Below are positions 8,031 through 12,520 of a stretch of DNA of 12,520 nt, one piece after another. Below the pieces are notes generated by a model. The model was given only the letters and a program-made list of their open reading frames with translations. It was not told where the DNA came from and ran no database searches. Position 1 is the first letter of the stretch. Each line of letters begins with the position of its first letter. Source of the stretch: Bacteroidota bacterium. GTDB lineage: Bacteria; Zhuqueibacterota; Zhuqueibacteria; Zhuqueibacterales; Geothermadaptataceae. A program made the position numbers and the translations under genes. The stretch is from the NCBI GenBank assembly GCA_011375275.1, contig DRLW01000035.1, forward strand, positions 1-12,520, read 5' to 3'.

Positions 8031-8265
8031 CCGGTTATCCAGTTAACTCAGCAAACCGGCCCGGCTCAGATACCGGCATGCATCATTCCGGCCAGGCGAA
8101 GCGCAGTGCCGGAATCTCATCTTTTCTGGCAGGTGCCAGAGTCTGGGAGATTCCGGTCTTCCCCTGCGGGGAAACCGGAATGACGGTCCTGGGGTAGGCA
8201 CGTGCTGTTGTCACGCAGTCTTGTTTAAAAAAATGCAACCGTGCTGAGTTGAATGGATAACCAGT
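8031..8265 (-). mobile_element. MITE-like element, copy B (about 235 bp) with 10-bp target duplication
   Basis: This is an inverted copy of the element at 5206-5441, about 85-90% identical by eye. Its ends are CCGGTTATCCAGTTAACTCA (8031-8050) and, reading inward from 8265, ACTGGTTATCCATTCAACTC. It is bounded by the direct repeat AGTGGTGGAT at 8021-8030 and 8266-8275, a 10-bp duplication of different sequence from the one around copy A, as expected for independent insertions. The internal hairpins are at 8085-8115 and 8150-8181. The end nearest the VOC gene is the same end that faces the carbonic anhydrase gene in copy A. Confidence 0.87.
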
Positions 8266-8412
8266 AGTGGTGGATGATATTTTTTTTCTGATATCAGAGC
8301 GCATGCGATTTCATTCAGCCGGCTTTCCGTTTCTTGCTTTGCCCGACCTCTTCACAAACGAACGCCCTGTGTTTCCTGCATGAAAAAGTTACCAATACGA
8401 AAACCACACGCT

Positions 8413-8439
8413 CAAGTCAACAGCTTTTTGCTTGACTTG
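8413..8439. promoter_or_regulatory. Inverted repeat overlapping the ggt -35 box (possible operator)
   Basis: CAAGTCAA (8413-8420) and TTGACTTG (8432-8439) are exact 8-base complements separated by 11 bases. The right arm contains the -35 hexamer. A dimeric regulator bound here would block polymerase; a chance match is possible. The remaining gene-free sequence at 8276-8412 shows nothing else I can name. Confidence 0.45.
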
Positions 8440-8460
8440 CCGTGCTGCCGGGTGTATTTT
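8432..8460 (+). promoter_or_regulatory. Sigma70-like promoter of ggt
   Basis: TTGACT (8432-8437) and TATTTT (8455-8460) are separated by 17 bases. Each hexamer is close to consensus. Transcription should start near 8467, giving a leader of about 65 nt before the ATG at 8532. Confidence 0.7.
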
Positions 8461-8519
8461 GCTCAATTTGATTTTCTTCTCGCCTGTGTGAAGCGCGGGT
8501 GCAGGTCTTATTTTTTACC

Positions 8520-8523
8520 GGAG
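8520..8523 (+). promoter_or_regulatory. Ribosome binding site deciding the ggt start
   Basis: GGAG is eight bases from the ATG at 8532 and only two from an alternative ATG at 8526. A farther in-frame ATG at 8499 has no site and would add residues before the signal peptide, so 8532 is preferred. Confidence 0.65.
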
Positions 8524-8531
8524 TGATGATA

Positions 8532-10244
8532 ATGAAAAATAGAGTTCGATTTTTTTTGACGGTTGTGTGTGCCATCCTGCTCGTGGTTCCTTCGCTGCTG
8601 GCCACCGGCGGACGCATTCCGGCCTATGCCCGTAACGGCATGGTGGTTTCCGCTTCAGAGATTGCATCTGAGACCGGGCGGGATATCTTGCAGCGCGGCG
8701 GCAATGCCGTGGACGCGGCTGTGGCGACAGCTTTTGCGCTGGCAGTGACCTGGCCTTCTGCCGGAAATCTCGGCGGTGGTGGTTTTCTCGTCTATCACGG
8801 CGCCGACGGCCGGGTGACCGCTTTTGATTTTCGCGAAAAAGCGCCGCTGGCTGCCACGCGCACCATGTATCTCGATGAAAACGGCCGGATTCGCAACAAC
8901 AGCAATCATGATGGCCTGCTCGCCGTTGGTGTGCCCGGGACAGTGGCCGGTCTTTTTGCCGCTCACAAAAAACTGGGCAGTCTGCCCTGGGCAGAGCTGG
9001 TCGCACCGGCAGAAAAACTGGCGCGCAAGGGCATACCCATGTCCTGGGCGGTGTACCAGCACACCAAAAGCGAATGGATGAAAGCGTATTTTGAAAAATA
9101 TCCCTCGACCGCGAAGGTGTTTCTGAAAAAAGACGGTTCGGCGTATGAGCCGGGAGAGTTGTGGCGCCAGCCGGATCTGGCCGAAACTCTGGCGCGCATC
9201 CGCAAGCACGGCCGCGATGGTTTTTACAAAGGGAAGACAGCGCATCTGCTGGCAAAGTTCATGCGTGAGAACGGCGGCATCATCACCGAAAAGGACCTTG
9301 CAGAATATGAGGCGATCGAGCGCAAACCCGTGCACGGAACCTATCGCGGTTATGATATCTACGCCATGTGCCCGCCCAGCTCCGGCGGTGTGGCGCTGAT
9401 CGAAATGCTGAATATTCTCGAGGGGTACAACCTCGCGGCGATCGGCCATAACAGCGCGCTGTATCTGCACCTGCTCACCGAAGCGATGCGCCGCGCTTTT
9501 GCTGACCGGGCACAATTTCTCGGCGATCCAGATTTTAATCCAGATATGCCTGTGGAAAAACTTCTCTCAAAAGAACATGCCGAAAAGCTGCGCAGCAGTA
9601 TCGACCTTTTCCGTGCCTCGCCGAGCGATTCCGCGCGCTTCAACCAGCGCTACGAAAGCACGGAGACAACGCACTTCTCTGTGGTCGATAAACAGGGCAA
9701 CGCCGTTTCCATGACCTACACTCTGGAGCAGAGCTACGGGACGAAAATCGTCGCTGAGGGACTGGGCTTTTTGCTCAACAATGAAATGGGTGATTTCAAT
9801 GCCATCCCCGGGCTGACCAACAGCCGCGGCCGCATCGGTACGGAGCCAAATACCATCGCGCCGGGCAAGCGCATGCTGTCCAGCATGACCCCGACGATCG
9901 TCGCTCGTGATGGCAAGCCTGTGCTGGCCATCGGCTCGCCCGGCGGCCGGACGATCATCAACACCGTGCTGCAGGTTATCCTCAATGTCATCGATCATGG
10001 GATGAATGTTGCGCAGGCGATCGAGGCCGGGCGTATACATCATCAGTGGTTGCCGGATATCACCTCCTTCGAAAAATGGGCTATTTCACCCGATACGCAA
10101 AAGTTGTATGAAAATATGGGCCACCGGGTGCGTTTTCGCTCTATCCAGGGGCGTGCCATGGGGATTTTCATCGATCATGAGTCTGGAATCATCAGCGGCG
10201 CTGCTGATTCCCGCAGCCCGGATGGTGGTGCCGCCGGATATTGA
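8532..10244 (+). CDS. ggt: Gamma-glutamyltranspeptidase (glutathione hydrolase), exported
   Basis: This N-terminal nucleophile hydrolase cleaves or transfers the gamma-glutamyl group of glutathione and related compounds, normally in the periplasm. The 570-residue precursor (E. coli enzyme: 580) has a signal peptide (about 1-25, MKNRVRFF then a hydrophobic run). Family marks: GRDILQRGGNAVDAAVA, DFREKAP with the substrate-binding Arg101, PPSSGGVAL, the self-cleavage site ETTHFSVVD with nucleophile Thr379, GNAVSMTYTLEQSYG, LLNNEMGDFN, MLSSM (449-453) and GSPGGRTIINTV. Autoprocessing would give subunits of roughly 35-38 kDa and 20 kDa. It appears complete and active. The stop is 13 bases before the macro-domain gene, so the two are likely co-transcribed. 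Confidence 0.97.
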   Translation: MKNRVRFFLTVVCAILLVVPSLLATGGRIPAYARNGMVVSASEIASETGRDILQRGGNAVDAAVATAFALAVTWPSAGNLGGGGFLVYHGADGRVTAFDFREKAPLAATRTMYLDENGRIRNNSNHDGLLAVGVPGTVAGLFAAHKKLGSLPWAELVAPAEKLARKGIPMSWAVYQHTKSEWMKAYFEKYPSTAKVFLKKDGSAYEPGELWRQPDLAETLARIRKHGRDGFYKGKTAHLLAKFMRENGGIITEKDLAEYEAIERKPVHGTYRGYDIYAMCPPSSGGVALIEMLNILEGYNLAAIGHNSALYLHLLTEAMRRAFADRAQFLGDPDFNPDMPVEKLLSKEHAEKLRSSIDLFRASPSDSARFNQRYESTETTHFSVVDKQGNAVSMTYTLEQSYGTKIVAEGLGFLLNNEMGDFNAIPGLTNSRGRIGTEPNTIAPGKRMLSSMTPTIVARDGKPVLAIGSPGGRTIINTVLQVILNVIDHGMNVAQAIEAGRIHHQWLPDITSFEKWAISPDTQKLYENMGHRVRFRSIQGRAMGIFIDHESGIISGAADSRSPDGGAAGY

Positions 10245-10257
10245 TTTGGAGGCTGAA

Positions 10258-10782
10258 ATGATTGAAAAGCAAATCGGCAACAGCAGAATCGTCCTTGTGC
10301 AGGGCGATATCACGGCACAAGATACCGATGCGATCGTCAATGCTGCGAACAGCCGTTTGATTCTCGGCGGGGGTGTCGCCGGTGCCATCAGGAGCAAGGG
10401 CGGGCCGGACATTCAGAAAGCCTGCGATGCGATTGGCGGAACGCCGGTGGGCACGGCTGTGATCACAACAGCCGGGCGGCTGCCCGCGCGCTATGTCATC
10501 CATGCTGTCGGCCCGAGAATGGGTGAGGGTGATGAAGATGCCAAACTGGCTTCTGCAACCCGTTCTGCTTTGCAGGTTGCTGAGGAAAACGGGCTGAAGT
10601 CGGTGACATTTCCGGCTATCAGCACCGGAATTTTTGGTTTCCCCCTCGATCGCTGTGCGGATATCATGCTGAAAACCACCAGAAACTGGCTGGCGGGCAC
10701 GACCTCGATCGAGGAGGTGCGTTTCTGCTTATGGGAACAGGAAGCCTACGACCTTTTTGCCCGCACACTGGAAAAACTCTGA
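10258..10782 (+). CDS. Macro-domain protein (ADP-ribose binding, possible deacetylase or hydrolase)
   Basis: Macro domains bind ADP-ribose or its derivatives, and many remove ADP-ribose from proteins or deacetylate O-acetyl-ADP-ribose. The 174-residue protein is one complete domain: VQGDITAQDTDAIVNAAN (14-31), GGGVAGAI (37-44), RYVIHAVGP (78-86) and FPAISTGIFGFP (118-129). The spacing of NAANSRL-x-GGGVAGAI is closer to the archaeal AF1521-type branch than to YmdB (NAANxxLxGGGGVDGAI); this sub-placement is tentative. GGAGG five bases before the ATG fixes the start; the frame is open farther upstream but only as an overlap with ggt. It follows ggt by 13 bp. The cellular target is unknown. Confidence 0.92.
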   Translation: MIEKQIGNSRIVLVQGDITAQDTDAIVNAANSRLILGGGVAGAIRSKGGPDIQKACDAIGGTPVGTAVITTAGRLPARYVIHAVGPRMGEGDEDAKLASATRSALQVAEENGLKSVTFPAISTGIFGFPLDRCADIMLKTTRNWLAGTTSIEEVRFCLWEQEAYDLFARTLEKL

Positions 10783-10814
10783 CTTCGAAACCGGGAAATG
10801 GAAGGAAGCATCAC

Positions 10815-11027
10815 ATGGAGCTCGAGCTGTTTGTCAAATTCGTTTTTTTTCTGATTTTCATCTATTCCGTCACCAACGGCGTCACCATCCTGCGTGATGG
10901 CCAGGTTGGAGACCCCCGCGATCCTGCGAAAATCATCATCGGGAAGCCCGCGAAAATCATCGCTGTGATCCTGCTGCTGGTCGGTGTGCTGGCAGTCACG
11001 CTGATGCTGGTCGATCTGCCGCTGTGA
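10815..11027 (+). CDS. Small two-span membrane protein, unknown function
   Basis: A 70-residue protein with two predicted membrane helices (about 6-23 and 47-66) joined by a charged loop containing GVTILRDGQVGDPRDPAKIIIGKPAK. The ATG at 10815 is preceded by AAGGAAG. It begins 32 bp after the macro-domain stop and ends just before a hairpin, so it is probably the last gene of the ggt transcript. I do not recognise a family. Codon use resembles its neighbours, which together with the clear ribosome binding site supports a real gene. Confidence 0.75.
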   Translation: MELELFVKFVFFLIFIYSVTNGVTILRDGQVGDPRDPAKIIIGKPAKIIAVILLLVGVLAVTLMLVDLPL

Positions 11028-11061
11028 TTCGCACTGCAGCCGGGTTGCGGCTGTATGCGAA
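11028..11061 (+). terminator. Hairpin directly after the 70-residue gene
   Basis: TTCGCA/TGCGAA form an outer stem and GCAGCCG/CGGCTGT an inner one around a short loop, starting at the base after the stop codon. There is no U-run downstream, so it may be a weak terminator or a 3' stabilising structure rather than a strong stop. Confidence 0.5.
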
Positions 11062-11112
11062 AAATCCGGGCTCGTGCTTTGGTGATGTTTTATTTGTTTA
11101 CCATTCAGAAAT

Positions 11113-11118
11113 TATACT
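11113..11118 (+). promoter_or_regulatory. Candidate -10 box for the 156-residue membrane protein
   Basis: TATACT lies in an AT-rich patch about 57 bases before the ATG at 11175, but no good -35 hexamer is found at 16-18 bases. Separate transcription from the ggt group is plausible because a hairpin intervenes at 11028-11061. Confidence 0.35.
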
Positions 11119-11174
11119 TTTTATCTGGCAGTTCACAATCCCATCTTTGTCTTTCGAACAAGAGGAGGAGCACA

Positions 11175-11645
11175 ATGTCAGATAAAAACGGACTCGGAAC
11201 GGTGATGAAAAACTTTCTCATCATCGCTGCAGCGGTCATCGTCATCCGCCTGGTGCTGGAATTCAGCGGAGCACCGGGCTGGCTTAACACAGTCTTCGGT
11301 GTGGCCTGGCTCTATTTCATCGTCCCGGTGTTTTTTGCCCGTGAAATCGTCGCCAGCGGTGATGCAACGCCGATGAAGACCCTGGCGGTTTCACTGTTTT
11401 TCTACGCACTCTACACCCGGCTGATGGTAGCTGTGACGTATATGATGGCCTATGCCTTTAGCTGGCAGACCCCGCGCTTTTTGCTTGAAAACGGCGGCAA
11501 TGTGGGCGATGGCGTGACACCGCTGGACGGCTATCTCATCATTCCGGCACGCAATATCCTGGTCTGGGTTGTCGCGGCGGTTCTGATCGGTATGTTGATC
11601 GGCTGGGTGACGACATTGATCGCGGGTAAAAAACAAACAGCGTGA
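11175..11645 (+). CDS. Four-span membrane protein, unknown function
   Basis: A 156-residue protein with four likely membrane segments (about 13-31, 36-52, 66-92 and 127-148) and a short charged tail, KKQTA. A loop of about 35 residues rich in Gly and Asp (ENGGNVGDGVTPLDG) precedes the last helix. A strong site, GAGGAGG, sits just before the ATG at 11175; the frame is open about 40 codons upstream, but that part is AT-rich and unlike protein. I do not recognise a family. It is convergent with fabF and they share the terminator at 11736-11775. Confidence 0.8.
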   Translation: MSDKNGLGTVMKNFLIIAAAVIVIRLVLEFSGAPGWLNTVFGVAWLYFIVPVFFAREIVASGDATPMKTLAVSLFFYALYTRLMVAVTYMMAYAFSWQTPRFLLENGGNVGDGVTPLDGYLIIPARNILVWVVAAVLIGMLIGWVTTLIAGKKQTA

Positions 11646-11735
11646 ATTAGCCTGTTCACCTCATACAAGGAGAGCCATTCCGCGCAACTCCGGTTGAGAT
11701 GAATTTCCCAGGTCTTTGTGAGAGAATATCGGTTG

Positions 11736-11775
11736 AAACAAAAAAAGGCGGCCCGCAGGCTGCCTTTTTTTGTTT
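11736..11775. terminator. Bidirectional intrinsic terminator between the membrane protein and fabF
   Basis: GGCGGCC (11747-11753) pairs with GGCTGCC (11758-11764; one G-U pair) around CGCA, flanked by AAACAAAAAAA on the left and TTTTTTTGTTT on the right. Read on either strand, the stem is followed by a U-run, which suits the two converging genes. Confidence 0.9.
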
Positions 11776-11796
11776 GAGAAAGCGTCTTATTCACGA

Positions 11797-12520
11797 TCAT
11801 CCATCGTAGCGTCCGAGAATGATCGAACTGTTGTGCCCGCCGAAGCCAAAGGAATTGGACATGGCGTATTCGACCGGGTATTCGGTCGATTCGTTGGGAA
11901 CGCAATCGACATCGCATTCCGGGTCCTGGTTTTCGACATTGATGGTCGGGTGTACGGTGCCGGTTCGTAACGTCTGGATCGTCGCGACCATTTCCAGCCC
12001 CCCGGAGGCACCGAGGGCGTGGCCGAGCATCGATTTGGTCGAGCTGATTTTGATATTTTTCGTGTGGCTGTTGAACAGTTTATGTACCGCTCTTGCTTCA
12101 GCCACATCGCCGAGAGGTGTGCTGGTGGCGTGGGCATTGATGTAGTGAATGTCTTCCTTGTGTAGCTCAGCATCTTCGAGGGCATTTTTCATCGCCAGTA
12201 CAATGCCGAGGCTGTCTGCACGCGATTGTGTCATGTGATGGGCGTCGCTGCTCATGCCGCCGCCCATGTAGCGCGCCAGGATTTTTGCCCCCCGGGCTTT
12301 GGCGTGCTCCTCTTCTTCGAGAATGAAGACACCAGCGCCCTCGCCCATGACGAAGCCGTCTCTGTCTTTATCAAACGGACGGGAAGCTTTTTCCGGTTCA
12401 TCGTTGCGGGTAGAGAGCGCGCGCAGGGCCTGAAACGCAGCCAGGCCGATCGCCTCGATCGTCGCTTCGCTGCCACCGGCAATCATGACATCTGCCTTAC
12501 CGATCCGGATGGTATCTGCA
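11797..12520 (-). CDS. fabF: Beta-ketoacyl-ACP synthase II (C-terminal part, runs off window)
   Basis: FabF condenses malonyl-ACP with a growing acyl-ACP in type II fatty acid synthesis, in the cytosol. The window holds the last 240 residues of an expected 410 or so. They include KADVMIAGGSEATIEAIGLAAF, the acyl-enzyme pocket region FDKDRDGFVMGEGAG, active-site histidine one in NAHATSTPLGD, the Lys and second His in STKSMLGHALGASGGLE, and the C-terminal NSFGFGGHNSSIILGRYD. The catalytic Cys lies upstream, outside the window. The frame continues past 12486 to the edge (ADTIRIGKADVM), so the Met there is internal. The stop is 22 bp from the shared terminator. FabF is favoured over FabB by the TSTPLGD and RDGFVMGEGAG forms. 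Confidence 0.95.
   Translation of the reverse strand, partial: ADTIRIGKADVMIAGGSEATIEAIGLAAFQALRALSTRNDEPEKASRPFDKDRDGFVMGEGAGVFILEEEEHAKARGAKILARYMGGGMSSDAHHMTQSRADSLGIVLAMKNALEDAELHKEDIHYINAHATSTPLGDVAEARAVHKLFNSHTKNIKISSTKSMLGHALGASGGLEMVATIQTLRTGTVHPTINVENQDPECDVDCVPNESTEYPVEYAMSNSFGFGGHNSSIILGRYDG

Noticed and set aside
8031..8265. Integron attC or phage attachment site
   Set aside because: The inverted-repeat ends with a 10-bp target duplication and a second full copy elsewhere fit a transposed element better; no integrase or cassette structure is present.
8655..9515. Long open frame on the minus strand opposite ggt (286 codons)
   Set aside because: It lies wholly within a strongly supported gene, has no ribosome binding site of note and no recognisable protein features; it reflects the codon use of ggt.

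Overview
The window looks like a stretch of chromosome from a Gram-negative bacterium with moderately high GC. Supporting signs are an exported gamma-glutamyltranspeptidase, a lipoprotein-type alpha-carbonic anhydrase, housekeeping lepA/lepB/hemW/fabF genes and ordinary sigma70-like promoters. The phylum cannot be fixed from this sequence. The tandem, partly enlarged LepB genes and abundant small palindromic repeats would fit a poorly sampled environmental lineage, but that is only an impression. No tRNA, rRNA, CRISPR array, phage gene or transposase was seen.

Layout: (i) 1-805, minus strand, the N-terminal 268 codons of an alanine/glycine:cation symporter (AGCS family) with a near-consensus promoter at 896-924. 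(ii) 1137-4766, plus strand, lepA followed by two consecutive type I signal peptidase genes; the second carries about 65 extra residues between its catalytic lysine and the GDNRDNS box. (iii) 4767-5495, a 729-bp gene-free stretch packed with repeats: a degenerate copy (C) of a small inverted-repeat element, itself interrupted by a palindrome-rich insert flanked by 15-bp direct repeats, then a fresh copy (A) of the same element family. (iv) 5496-7634, an alpha-carbonic anhydrase lipoprotein and then hemW. (v) 7615-8001, minus strand, a small VOC/glyoxalase-fold protein whose 3' end overlaps that of hemW by 20 bp. (vi) 8002-8531, a divergent intergenic region holding element copy B and the ggt promoter. 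(vii) 8532-11645, plus strand, ggt, a macro-domain protein and two small membrane proteins of unknown function. (viii) 11736-11775, a bidirectional terminator, then minus-strand fabF (C-terminal 240 residues, running off the window).

The genes are mostly housekeeping: ribosome function (LepA), secretion (two LepB), fatty acid synthesis (FabF), heme trafficking (HemW), glutathione/gamma-glutamyl turnover (GGT), CO2/bicarbonate interconversion in the envelope (carbonic anhydrase) and ADP-ribose recognition (macro domain). No dedicated multi-gene novel system is visible. The most distinctive content is non-coding: a MITE-like element family, about 235 bp, with matching terminal inverted repeats and 10-bp target duplications, two complete copies and one decayed copy. 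Both complete copies lie just upstream of a start codon, with the same end facing the gene.
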